A stretch of DNA of 64,000 nucleotides from Streptomyces sp. NBC_01288 (lineage in GTDB: Bacteria > Actinomycetota > Actinomycetes > Streptomycetales > Streptomycetaceae): assembly GCF_035982055.1 (NCBI RefSeq), contig NZ_CP108427.1:1550001-1614000 (forward strand). Direction: 5' to 3'. Positions 25,560-33,183 of the stretch are shown piece after piece. The translations under genes were made by a program, and so were the position numbers. The notes below the pieces were generated by a model, which was not told the origin of the DNA, ran no database searches, and saw nothing but the letters and a program-made list of their open reading frames with translations. Positions within the stretch are counted from its first letter, which is position 1. Each line of letters starts with the position of its first letter.

Positions 25560-26216
25560 GTGTCGGATGGCTTCGAGGTACCGGGCACGACGCCGACCGC
25601 TCTGCTGCCCGCCGTCGTCGACCGCGTCACCGCGCTCGCCGAACGGCTCGGTGTGTCCCAGGCCGAGGTCGTCCACATCGGCCGGCTGTCCGTCGCCTGC
25701 GGTGTCCCGGAGCCCGTGGTCAGAGCCCTGCTGAGCGGCCGTCCCGCGGGCGAGCCCGATGTGCAGGCCCGGTTCCTGCAACGCCTCGACCTGCTGCGAC
25801 GTACCAGACTCAAGCCCAACGGGCGCAAGTACACCCAGCAGGAGATCGCCGACGGCGCGGGCATGTCCCGCCAGCAGGCGGGCGCGCTCATCAACGGCGA
25901 CCGGCGTCCCACCATGGAGCACTGCGACGCGCTCCAGCGCTTCTTCCGCGTGCACGCCGGATTCCTCACGGCCGAGGACCCCGAAGCCCTCGCGGGTGCC
26001 CTCCAGCGCACCGAGCAGGAGCTGTTGCAGAAGCTCGCGGACCGCGAGCGGGCGGCGGCCGAGGCCGCGGAGGATCCGCTGGAGCGGCTGCTCCAGGACC
26101 ACGGAGTGCGTGGAATCGCCTGGCGGGCCGCGCAGTTGCCCACCGACCAGCACCGCGACAAGGTCGCCGAGTGGCTGGACATGCTTCTGGAGAGCGTGAA
26201 GCGGCCCGAGTCGTGA
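25560..26216 (+). CDS. XRE-family HTH regulator paired with an ImmA/IrrE-like protein
   Basis: DNA-binding protein of 218 residues. A predicted helix-turn-helix lies at about 92-130 (YTQQEIADGAGMSRQQAGAL), after an unrelated helical N-terminal region, and a C-terminal helical part is rich in Glu/Arg. GTG 25560 follows AGGAG at eight bases. The next gene, 14 bp on, encodes an HExxH protein, the arrangement of ImmR/ImmA and DdrO/IrrE pairs in which the protease inactivates the repressor. Target genes are unknown, and autoregulation is suggested by the palindromes upstream. Confidence 0.85.
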   Translation: MSDGFEVPGTTPTALLPAVVDRVTALAERLGVSQAEVVHIGRLSVACGVPEPVVRALLSGRPAGEPDVQARFLQRLDLLRRTRLKPNGRKYTQQEIADGAGMSRQQAGALINGDRRPTMEHCDALQRFFRVHAGFLTAEDPEALAGALQRTEQELLQKLADRERAAAEAAEDPLERLLQDHGVRGIAWRAAQLPTDQHRDKVAEWLDMLLESVKRPES

Positions 26217-26230
26217 TCCGGGGGAGAACT

Positions 26231-26788
26231 GTGGGCATCGGACGGCAGATGCGCCGCCTGTGCGGTGAGTTGGTCGCCGAGTTGAGCCTCGGCGCACCCG
26301 CACGCCCCCACGACCTGTACGCCGCGCTGTGCGACGCGATGAGCCGCCGCAGGGGTCGCCCGGTCCAGTTCCGTACGGCCGCCTTCCCGGCCTGCACCGC
26401 GAGCGGGCTGTGGCTCGACATGGCCGACCAGGATCTCGTCGTGATCGAGGAACGCACCGCTCCCGACCACCAGTTGGTGATCCTGGGCCACGAGCTGTGG
26501 CACATGAAGGCCGGGCACTGCGGCCCGCACGTGGCGGGCTCCGCGGTGGCCGCCCGGCTCCTCGGTGACACCGTCGACGAGGACGCGTTGCGCGCGACCG
26601 TCCTCAAGGTGGCGGCCCGCAGCCGGTTCGAGCGCGCCGACGAGCGGGAGGCCGAGAGCTTCGGTCTGCTGCTCGCCAGCAAGTGCCGTACGTGGCTGGC
26701 CGGTTCGTCCCTCAGGGGACCCGCGCAGCACGACCATCTGGCGGGGCGGATCGAGGCGGCGCTGGGGTATCCCGGGCCGCGTAGCTAG
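26231..26788 (+). CDS. ImmA/IrrE-like putative metallopeptidase
   Basis: Protein of 185 residues often labelled as a toxin component in Streptomyces. The zinc motif is HELWHMKAGH (His87, Glu88, His91, His96), and a downstream ERADEREAESFG could give the third ligand, as in ImmA/IrrE proteases. GTG 26231 follows GGGGAG. GTG 26213, overlapping the upstream stop as GTGA, is the alternative start. It probably cleaves or sequesters the partner XRE protein after a signal, though a toxin role cannot be excluded. Confidence 0.8.
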   Translation: MGIGRQMRRLCGELVAELSLGAPARPHDLYAALCDAMSRRRGRPVQFRTAAFPACTASGLWLDMADQDLVVIEERTAPDHQLVILGHELWHMKAGHCGPHVAGSAVAARLLGDTVDEDALRATVLKVAARSRFERADEREAESFGLLLASKCRTWLAGSSLRGPAQHDHLAGRIEAALGYPGPRS

Positions 26789-26833
26789 GAATTGACGGCC
26801 CGTCACACACCCGTACGTCGAGCGCCGGCCCGG

Positions 26834-27859
26834 CTAGGTCGCGCTGCGTTCGCTCGCCTCCCGCAGGTCCCGTTCCGTCGCGCCGCTCTGGGCCGTGACG
26901 CCGGGGCGGCCCTCGCACAGGAGGTCGCGCCAGTGCTCGCGGCTCCAGTGCGCGGGGGTGGTGGTGCCGGTGAACTCCTCGACCAGGGTCAGGAACCGGG
27001 CCGGGTCGGTGTGGAACGGGAAGTGCCCCGCGCCCTCGAAGATCTCCAGCCGGCTGCCGGGCATGGCCTCGTGGGCGCCGTACGCGTGCCGCACCGGCAC
27101 CACGCTGTCCCGGTCGCCCCACAGCAGCATGGTCGGCATGCCCTCGGTCAGATAACAGCGGTCGAGCATCGTCACCACCTGGCCGCGCCAGTCGACGACC
27201 GCGCGCAGGGTGCGGATGAAGGCGTTGCGGGCGGTCTCGTCGGGCAACGCGTCGACGAGGGTGAGGAGTTCGGGGGCGTCCCGGCCGAGGTCGGTGTCCA
27301 GGAGCCGCAACAGCCCGACGGTGAGGCCGACTTGAAGACGCATCCCGGGCAACCGAAGCGCGGACAGGGCGAGATGGGACCCCGGGAGCGAGACGAGCCG
27401 TAGCACCGGATTGACCTCGCGGCCCACGCCGCCCGCGCTGACCAGGACGAGGCGTTCGGTGCGCTCGGGGAACTGGTAGGCGAACTGCATCGCCACTCCC
27501 CCGCCCAGCGAGTGCCCGAGCAGGGTCGCGGACTCGATGCCGAGCGTGGTGAGCAGATCGCGGACGCCGTTCGCGTAGGCGGCGACCGAGTAGTCGGCCC
27601 GCGGTTTGTCGGAGGCGCCGTGGCCGAGGAGGTCCGGGGCGATCACGGTGTGGGTGCGGGCGAGGTCGGGGATCAGGTCGGTCCAGGTGGCGGAGGAGTC
27701 GCCGATGCCGTGGATGAGGACCAGCGCCGGGCCCTGGCCGGCCATGCGGAAGGCACGGCGGTACCCGTGCACGACGCGGTACTGCAATGCGAGTTCTCCG
27801 GCGCCCACCGAGCGCAGTCGTGCGCCGCGCGCCGGGCGCCGTGCCGGGACGTCCTCCAC
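26834..27859 (-). CDS. alpha/beta-hydrolase
   Basis: Hydrolase of 341 residues with the full alpha/beta fold: oxyanion motif LIHGIGDSSATW (~49-60), nucleophile elbow GHSLGG with Ser117, Asp in LLWGDRDSVVPV, and His in GAGHFPFH. GTG 27859 follows GGGAGG at seven bases. No signal peptide. The sequence is close to the meta-cleavage hydrolase/haloperoxidase-like group, but the substrate is not indicated. The neighbours do not form an operon with it. Confidence 0.88.
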   Translation of the reverse strand: MEDVPARRPARGARLRSVGAGELALQYRVVHGYRRAFRMAGQGPALVLIHGIGDSSATWTDLIPDLARTHTVIAPDLLGHGASDKPRADYSVAAYANGVRDLLTTLGIESATLLGHSLGGGVAMQFAYQFPERTERLVLVSAGGVGREVNPVLRLVSLPGSHLALSALRLPGMRLQVGLTVGLLRLLDTDLGRDAPELLTLVDALPDETARNAFIRTLRAVVDWRGQVVTMLDRCYLTEGMPTMLLWGDRDSVVPVRHAYGAHEAMPGSRLEIFEGAGHFPFHTDPARFLTLVEEFTGTTTPAHWSREHWRDLLCEGRPGVTAQSGATERDLREASERSAT

Positions 27860-28077
27860 GCACTCGCCTCCCGTTCACCTGGCCGCCCACAAACGGCCGA
27901 AAGCCCTTCCCTCCAGCGTAGGGCCGCTGTCCCACCGGGGATTTCGGTGACGTTTCGCCTCCGCTAAGCGGGCGAACCGGCGCCCGCCACAAGGGCATTG
28001 TCAGTGGCACCCGGCAAGCTGGAGTCGTGCCACCGCCGCGCGGGGGCTCATGACGCCGACCAGGGGAGAGCCGTCCT

Positions 28078-28305
28078 ATGCAGACCGCAGTGATGACCGA
28101 CCGCGAGCGCGCCGCCGTTCAGGCCTACCTACGGCTGCTGCACACGGTCCGAGCAGCCTTCGACGGCCCACCCGGCGCCCCTCGACCCGTCCTGGTCCCG
28201 CCCTCGGTACTGGCCGAGGCGGACCAGGCGTTGACGGACGCCGGGCTCGCGGGCAACGAGGAGGCGTTCTTCAGGCTGCTGGAGAGCTGGTGCCCGGAGG
28301 GGTGA
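28078..28305 (+). CDS. small conserved-looking protein of unknown function
   Basis: Frame of 75 residues, mostly helical and acidic (ADQALTDAGLAGNEEAFFRLLESW). ATG 28078 follows GGGGAGAG at about eight bases. It has no recognisable domain. Its 3' end overlaps the convergent phosphopantetheinyl transferase gene by 35 bp. It could be a small helical regulatory or adaptor protein, but nothing in the sequence proves that. Confidence 0.6.
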   Translation: MQTAVMTDRERAAVQAYLRLLHTVRAAFDGPPGAPRPVLVPPSVLAEADQALTDAGLAGNEEAFFRLLESWCPEG

Positions 28306-28993
28306 GGGGAGGTGAGGGATGCGGGACCGTGACCGCCGTGGCGACCAGTCCGCGCCCGACGGTCCAGCGGCCCTCGAAGACATCGAGACGTTCGCCGTCG
28401 ACCACCGGGCCGGGCACGAGGAGACGGGCGCGGAGGCCGCCGCGGGTGTCCTCGCCCGGGTCCGTGAAGACCTCGATGTCGGCCTCCGAGAAGTCGAGCC
28501 ACTTGCCGGTGAGGGGGAACCACGCCTTGTAGACGGACTCCTTGGCGCTGAACAGGAGCCGGTCCCAGTGCACGCCGGGCCGCTCCGCCGTCAGGCGTGC
28601 CAGGCGTTCCCGTTCGGCGGGCAGGGCGACGGAAGGGAGGATGCCGTCCGGGAGCGGGGCGTGCGGTTCGGCGTCGATGCCGAGCGAGGCGAGGTCGCCG
28701 GCGCGGGCCAGTGCGGCGGCGCGGTAGCCGTCGCAGTGCGTCATGCTGCCGATGACTCCGGCGGGCCAGCCCGGCGCGCCGTGGGCGCCGGGCAGGATCG
28801 GCTGCGGAGGCACGCCGAGCTTCTCCATGGCGCGCCGGGCACAGGCCCGTACGGCGGCGAACTCGTGACGTCTCTTCGGCACCGCGCGGGCCACGCGGGC
28901 CTCTTCCTCGGGGTACAGCGGGGCGTCCTGAAGCCCCTCGTCACCGTGTGTCTCCACGGTCACCACGGAGTCCGGAAGCAGTTCCTCGATCAC
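28271..28993 (-). CDS. 4'-phosphopantetheinyl transferase (Sfp/EntD type)
   Basis: Enzyme of 240 residues that moves phosphopantetheine from CoA to carrier proteins of polyketide, peptide or fatty acid synthases. Magnesium-site motifs are SLGIDAEPHAPLP (Asp107, Glu109) and WDRLLFSAKESVYKAWFPL (Glu152, Lys156). The N-terminal RRHEFAAVRACAR fits the CoA-binding arm. The start codon lies inside the 3' end of the metallophosphoesterase gene (53-bp overlap), so the two are translated together. From memory the same gene pair occurs in S. coelicolor. Confidence 0.92.
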   Translation of the reverse strand: MIEELLPDSVVTVETHGDEGLQDAPLYPEEEARVARAVPKRRHEFAAVRACARRAMEKLGVPPQPILPGAHGAPGWPAGVIGSMTHCDGYRAAALARAGDLASLGIDAEPHAPLPDGILPSVALPAERERLARLTAERPGVHWDRLLFSAKESVYKAWFPLTGKWLDFSEADIEVFTDPGEDTRGGLRARLLVPGPVVDGERLDVFEGRWTVGRGLVATAVTVPHPSPPLTPPGTSSPAA

Positions 28994-29849
28994 CGGTTCC
29001 GACCTCCATCGGCAGGATGCGGCGCAGTCGGTCCGGGGGTTCCGGGCGCTTCTGCCACTCGCGGGGGTATCCCACGGACACCTCTTCGAAGCGGACGCCC
29101 TCGTGGTGGGTGGTCCGCGGGATGTGGAGATGGCCGTAGACCATGGTGTCCACGCGGAATCTGCGGTGCCAGTCGGCGGTCAGGGTGGTGCCGCACCACA
29201 TGGCGAACTCGGGATACCACAGGACTTCTGTGGGGTGCCGGTCGAGGGGGTAGTGGTTGATCAGGACCGTGGGGAGGGTGTCGGGGATCTCGGTGAGCCG
29301 GCGTTCGGTCTCGGCGACCCGGGCCCGGCACCAGGCCTCGCGGCTGGGGTAGGGGTCGGGGTGCAGCAGGAACTCGTCGTTGCAGACGATGCCGGTGCCG
29401 TGCGCGTACGTCAGTCCCTCGGCCTTGGTCGTGCAGCCGGCCGGGAGGAACGAGTAGTCGTAGAGCAGGAAGAGCGGGGCCACGACCACGGGGCCGCCGG
29501 GGCCCTCCCAGACGGGGTAGGGGTCCTCGGGCGTGACGACGCCCAACTCCCGGCACAGGGCGACGAGATGGTCGTAGCGGGCGACGCCGCGCAGGGTGAC
29601 GGGGTCCTTGGGGTGGGTCCACAGTTCGTGGTTCCCGGGGGCCCAGAGGACCTTGCGGAAGCGGCCGGCGAGGAGTTCGAGGACCCAGCGGATGTCGGCC
29701 ACGGTCTCGGCGATGTCACCGGCCACGATCAGCCAGTCGTCGTCCGTGACGGGCCGCATGTTCTCGACCAGGACACGGTTCTCGGCGTACCCGATGTGCA
29801 GGTCGCTGATGGCCAGCAGCTGTCCGGCACCGCCGGCCGTCGACTCCAC
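28941..29849 (-). CDS. calcineurin-like metallophosphoesterase
   Basis: Cytoplasmic phosphoesterase of about 302 residues. Metal-site motifs are ISDLHIGY, VAGDIAE, APGNHELW, LINHYP and YGHLHIPR, in the order of the family. GTG 29849 is chosen because GGAGGGG lies just before it; the longer frame from 29924 adds 25 residues without domain content. The 3' end overlaps the phosphopantetheinyl transferase gene. A role in trimming phosphopantetheine or 3',5'-ADP is conceivable from the pairing, but this is inference. Confidence 0.85.
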   Translation of the reverse strand: MESTAGGAGQLLAISDLHIGYAENRVLVENMRPVTDDDWLIVAGDIAETVADIRWVLELLAGRFRKVLWAPGNHELWTHPKDPVTLRGVARYDHLVALCRELGVVTPEDPYPVWEGPGGPVVVAPLFLLYDYSFLPAGCTTKAEGLTYAHGTGIVCNDEFLLHPDPYPSREAWCRARVAETERRLTEIPDTLPTVLINHYPLDRHPTEVLWYPEFAMWCGTTLTADWHRRFRVDTMVYGHLHIPRTTHHEGVRFEEVSVGYPREWQKRPEPPDRLRRILPMEVGTGDRGTASGLRGDRGDTR

Positions 29850-30153
29850 CCTCGCCCCCTCCGCGCACCCGAATGAGTCCACGAGATCACACGCCGCCGT
29901 GCCGCGACAAGACGGCCGGGGCATACGCGGCGGTCAGGGCGGCGCTCCGACGGGCGTTCATGTGCCGGGTGGGCGCCATCGGGAAATCCGTAACACGGGC
30001 GTTGCACGCGGCACCCTTCGCAAGCCGTATGATCGCCCCAACACCACCGCTACGAACGCCCCTTCGCCGAGGGCGGTTTGGTGTACCTCCAACCACCTTG
30101 GCCGGGCACGGCCTTGCTCCGCCGTGCCCGCGAAACCGAAAGGACGGCCCTGC
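29850..30153. promoter_or_regulatory. divergent leader region with hairpin before the ATP-grasp gene
   Basis: This 304-bp gap holds a perfect 9-bp inverted repeat, GGGCACGGC (30104-30112) and GCCGTGCCC (30121-30129), with an 8-base loop, ending 24 bases before the ATP-grasp start. A TATGAT at 30028 could be a -10 element. I see no coding sequence in it. Confidence 0.45.
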
Positions 30154-31305
30154 ATGGTCTCTCGCGTACGCGTCTGGCTCAACCGCACGTACGCGGAGAA
30201 CGTGTTCTTCATGGATCAGCTGCGGAGAAATCCCAGCGACCGGGCCGTCGAGATCCATGCCACGCACGGCGACGCGGACTCCCCCGTACTGGCCGCCGCC
30301 GACACCGCCGACCTGGAGCCCGAGGGCCTGTCCCCGGCCGCGTACGTCGAGTTCGCGCTCGACCAGTGCGTCCGTCGCGGCATCGACGTGTTCGTGCCCC
30401 GGCTGCACCAGTCGGAGATCGTGGCGCACCGCGCGGACTTCGCGGCGGTGGGCACGGCACTGCTGGCGCCGACCCCCGAGGCCGTCGCCGTCTTCCACGA
30501 CAAGGTCATCGCGTACGAGGCCGTCCAGGCGATCGGCGTGCCCGTACCGCCGTGGTGGCGGGTGCGCACGGCACCCGAACTCGTCGCCGCCGTCGAGGAG
30601 TTGGAGGCCGCCGGGCACAAGGCGTGCTTCAAGCCGGCGTCCGGCGCGGGCGGGGTGGGCTTCCGTGTGATCACCCGCACCCCCTTCTCGCTCATGCACC
30701 TCAACGGCTTCCCGAGCCCCTACGTCCCGCTCGACACGGTCGTCGAGGCGCTGGAGCAGGCCGACGAGCAGGTCGACTGGCTGGTCATGCCGCGCCTGGA
30801 GGAGCCGGAGGTGTCGGTGGACTGCCTGACCGGTCCCGACAACCTGGTCCGGCTCGCCGTGGGCCGCACGAAGAACGGCCGCCGTCGCGGTTTCACCCTG
30901 CACGAGCAGTGGCTGGAGCCGGCCCGCCGGATCGCCGAGGGCTTCGGGCTGCACTACCTGTCCAACATCCAGTTCCGCATGTTCGGCGACCGGCCGGTGC
31001 TGATGGACGTCAACACCCGCCCCGCCGGGGGCCTGCACCAGCTGTCGCTGTGCGGTGTCAACGCCCCTTGGGCGGCAGTGCAGTTGGCGCTCGGCGAGGA
31101 CCCGGGCACGATGGAGCCGCCGTTCCTGGGCGCGGACTACGCGGTGGTGTCCGGCCCGCGTCAGCTGCGTCCGGTGTCGCTCCCGCACCAGCGCGCGGAG
31201 GAGTCGGAGCCCCTGCTCCCGGCGGCCCCCGTACCCGCGCAGGACGAGGTGGAGACGGCGACGGAGACCTCGGAGACGGGCAGCCGGGCAGCCGCTCGCG
31301 CTTAA
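30154..31305 (+). CDS. ATP-grasp domain ligase of unknown substrate
   Basis: Protein of 383 residues with an ATP-grasp fold. An N-terminal Rossmann-like part (VRVWLNRTYAENVFF) is followed by the ATP-binding Lys in HKACFKPASGAGGVGF (~165-180), VDWLVMPRLEEPEVSVD (~208-224) and the metal site FRMFGDRPVLMDVNTRPAGG (~275-295). A Pro/Glu/Thr-rich tail of ~45 residues follows. ATG 30154 follows AAAGGA. Such enzymes join a carboxylate to an amine or thiol through an acyl phosphate. No carrier or peptide substrate gene is adjacent, although a phosphopantetheinyl transferase is close by. Confidence 0.82.
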   Translation: MVSRVRVWLNRTYAENVFFMDQLRRNPSDRAVEIHATHGDADSPVLAAADTADLEPEGLSPAAYVEFALDQCVRRGIDVFVPRLHQSEIVAHRADFAAVGTALLAPTPEAVAVFHDKVIAYEAVQAIGVPVPPWWRVRTAPELVAAVEELEAAGHKACFKPASGAGGVGFRVITRTPFSLMHLNGFPSPYVPLDTVVEALEQADEQVDWLVMPRLEEPEVSVDCLTGPDNLVRLAVGRTKNGRRRGFTLHEQWLEPARRIAEGFGLHYLSNIQFRMFGDRPVLMDVNTRPAGGLHQLSLCGVNAPWAAVQLALGEDPGTMEPPFLGADYAVVSGPRQLRPVSLPHQRAEESEPLLPAAPVPAQDEVETATETSETGSRAAARA

Positions 31306-31331
31306 CTCCCGCGCCTAGCACACAACTTCAT

Positions 31332-31388
31332 ACCGGTCTGGACCAATCATGGCGGCATGTCTTGACACCGTGATTGGTCCATACCAAC
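31332..31388 (+). promoter_or_regulatory. two DasR-like operators in the chitinase promoter
   Basis: ACCGGTCTGGACCAAT (31332-31347) matches the DasR consensus ACTGGTCTAGACCAGT as I recall it at 13 of 16 positions. ATTGGTCCATACCAAC (31373-31388) matches at 11 of 16. They also correspond to the direct repeats known from Streptomyces chitinase promoters. TTGACA at 31362 between them is a possible -35 element. Predicts repression by DasR, relieved by glucosamine-6-phosphate. Confidence 0.72.
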
Positions 31389-31443
31389 TTGGTTGCGCAC
31401 CCTCTTGCACTCCCGAACATCCCCATTACTTCAGGGAGATCGC

Positions 31444-33129
31444 GTGCGCGACACACTCAGACGCTCCAGACATCGGCTCCTCGCACTGCTCGGTACCGCC
31501 GCCCTGGCCATGGCCGGGGCGATCGCGCTGCCCGGTACGGCGGAGGCTGCCAACGTTCTGACCAACCCCGGCTTCGAGTCGGGCAGTCTCTCCCCCTGGT
31601 CCTGCACCGGAAACCTCGGTTCGGTCGTCTCCTCGCCCGTGCACGGCGGCTCCAAGGCCCTTGCGGGCGCGGTGAGTTCGAGCGACACCGCACAGTGCTC
31701 CCAGACGGTCGCCGTGCAGCCGAGCACGACGTACTCGCTCAGCGGCTGGGTGCGCGGCAGTTATGTCTACCTCGGTGTCAACGGCGGTTCCTCGACGTGG
31801 ACTTCGTCCCCGTCCGCGTACAGCCAGCTGACGACATCCTTCACCACCACCGCCTCGCAGACCAGCGCCACCATCTATGTGCACGGCTGGTACGCGCAGG
31901 GCACCTACTACGCGGACGACATCAGCCTCGACGGTCCGGGCGGTGGCGGCGGTGGCGACACCCAGGCCCCGACCGCGCCGACCGGCCTGACCTCCACGGG
32001 CAAGACGTCGTCGACCGTGTCCCTCTCGTGGGCCGCCTCGACGGACAACGTGGGCGTCACGGCGTACGACATCTACAGCGGTGCGAACCAGGTCCTCAGC
32101 GTCTCCGGTACGAGCGGGACGGTCACCGGGCTCGCGGCCGGCACCGCCTACACGTTCACCGTGAAGGCGCGTGACGCGGCCGGGAACAGTTCGGCGGCCT
32201 CGGGCGCGGTGAGCGTCACGACGAGTGCCGGCACCGGTGGCGGCACCGGGTTCACCCAGGCCGCGCCGTATCTCTACGAGGGCTGGGGCGATCCGCCGAG
32301 CCCGAGCACGGTGATGAGCGCGACCGGCATCAAGTGGTTCACGATGGCGTTCGTTCTCGACTCCGGTGGCTGCACCCCGAGTTGGGACGGCAGCCGACCC
32401 CTGACCGGTGGCGTCGACCAGACCGCCATCAACCAGATCCGCGCGGCGGGCGGTGACATCGTCCCGTCCTTCGGCGGCTGGCAGGGCAGCAAGCTCGGCG
32501 CCAACTGCTCCTCGGCGAGCGCACTCGCCGGGGCTCTCCAGAAGGTGATCACCGCCTACGGCCTCAAGGCCATCGACATGGACATCGAGAACACGGACGA
32601 GTTCGAGAACGAGGCCGTGCAGGCGAAGATCCTGACCGCGCTGAAGACCGTCAAGGCCAACAACCCGGGCCTGCGCACGATCGTCACCTTCGGCACCTCG
32701 ACGACCGGCCCGACGTACTACGGCAACCGGCTCATCGAGCAGGCTCAGTCGCTCAACGCCGGCATCGACGTCTTCACCATCATGCCGTTCGACTTCGGCG
32801 GCGGCGCCGACATGTACGGCAACACGGTCGCCGCGGCCGAGGGCCTGAAGACCAAGCTGAAGTCCACCTTCGGGTGGGACGACGCGACGGCCTACTCGCA
32901 CATCGGCATCTCGGGCATGAACGGTCTGTCGGACCAGTCGGAGACCACAACTCCCGCCATCTGGACGCAGATCCGCGACTGGTCGAACTCGCACCACATC
33001 GCCCGGCTCGCCTTCTGGTCGGTCAACCGCGACCGCGGGTGTGCCGGTGGCGGAGTGGTGAGCAACTGCTCCGGCATCAGCCAGAACACCTGGCAGTTCA
33101 CGTCCATCACGGCCGGTTTCACCGGCTGA
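31444..33129 (+). CDS. secreted GH18 chitinase with carbohydrate-binding and FnIII domains
   Basis: Extracellular chitinase of 561 residues. A signal peptide (1-36) ends in GTAEA. An N-terminal carbohydrate-binding beta-sandwich (~37-163) starts with NVLTNPGFESG. A Gly linker, an FnIII domain (~173-262) and a GH18 barrel (~268-561) follow. The catalytic motif is KAIDMDIEN with Asp378, Asp380 and Glu382 as acid. GTG 31444 follows AGGGAG; the longer frame adds 17 residues before the signal peptide. It is monocistronic, with DasR-like sites upstream and a hairpin terminator downstream. Confidence 0.93.
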   Translation: MRDTLRRSRHRLLALLGTAALAMAGAIALPGTAEAANVLTNPGFESGSLSPWSCTGNLGSVVSSPVHGGSKALAGAVSSSDTAQCSQTVAVQPSTTYSLSGWVRGSYVYLGVNGGSSTWTSSPSAYSQLTTSFTTTASQTSATIYVHGWYAQGTYYADDISLDGPGGGGGGDTQAPTAPTGLTSTGKTSSTVSLSWAASTDNVGVTAYDIYSGANQVLSVSGTSGTVTGLAAGTAYTFTVKARDAAGNSSAASGAVSVTTSAGTGGGTGFTQAAPYLYEGWGDPPSPSTVMSATGIKWFTMAFVLDSGGCTPSWDGSRPLTGGVDQTAINQIRAAGGDIVPSFGGWQGSKLGANCSSASALAGALQKVITAYGLKAIDMDIENTDEFENEAVQAKILTALKTVKANNPGLRTIVTFGTSTTGPTYYGNRLIEQAQSLNAGIDVFTIMPFDFGGGADMYGNTVAAAEGLKTKLKSTFGWDDATAYSHIGISGMNGLSDQSETTTPAIWTQIRDWSNSHHIARLAFWSVNRDRGCAGGGVVSNCSGISQNTWQFTSITAGFTG

Positions 33130-33143
33130 CGACCCCCACCCCT

Positions 33144-33174
33144 GGCGGCCGGTCCCCCGTGTGGGCCGGCCGCC
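33144..33174. terminator. hairpin terminator between convergent genes
   Basis: Perfect 9-bp arms GGCGGCCGG and CCGGCCGCC, with further CCC/GGG pairing inside, between the chitinase stop and the convergent alpha-mannosidase stop. Confidence 0.8.
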
Positions 33175-33183
33175 TCGGTGTCT

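Noticed and set aside
26231..26788. Classical toxin of a toxin-antitoxin pair
   Set aside because: HELWH with a second His and the XRE partner fit ImmA/IrrE proteases better. No nuclease or other toxin motif is visible.
28385..29260. Plus-strand frames over the transferase and phosphoesterase genes
   Set aside because: Both are antisense to genes with complete active-site motifs.
31362..31390. Complete -35/-10 promoter in the chitinase leader
   Set aside because: TTGACA is clear, but no convincing -10 hexamer lies 16-18 bp downstream, so only the hexamer is mentioned.
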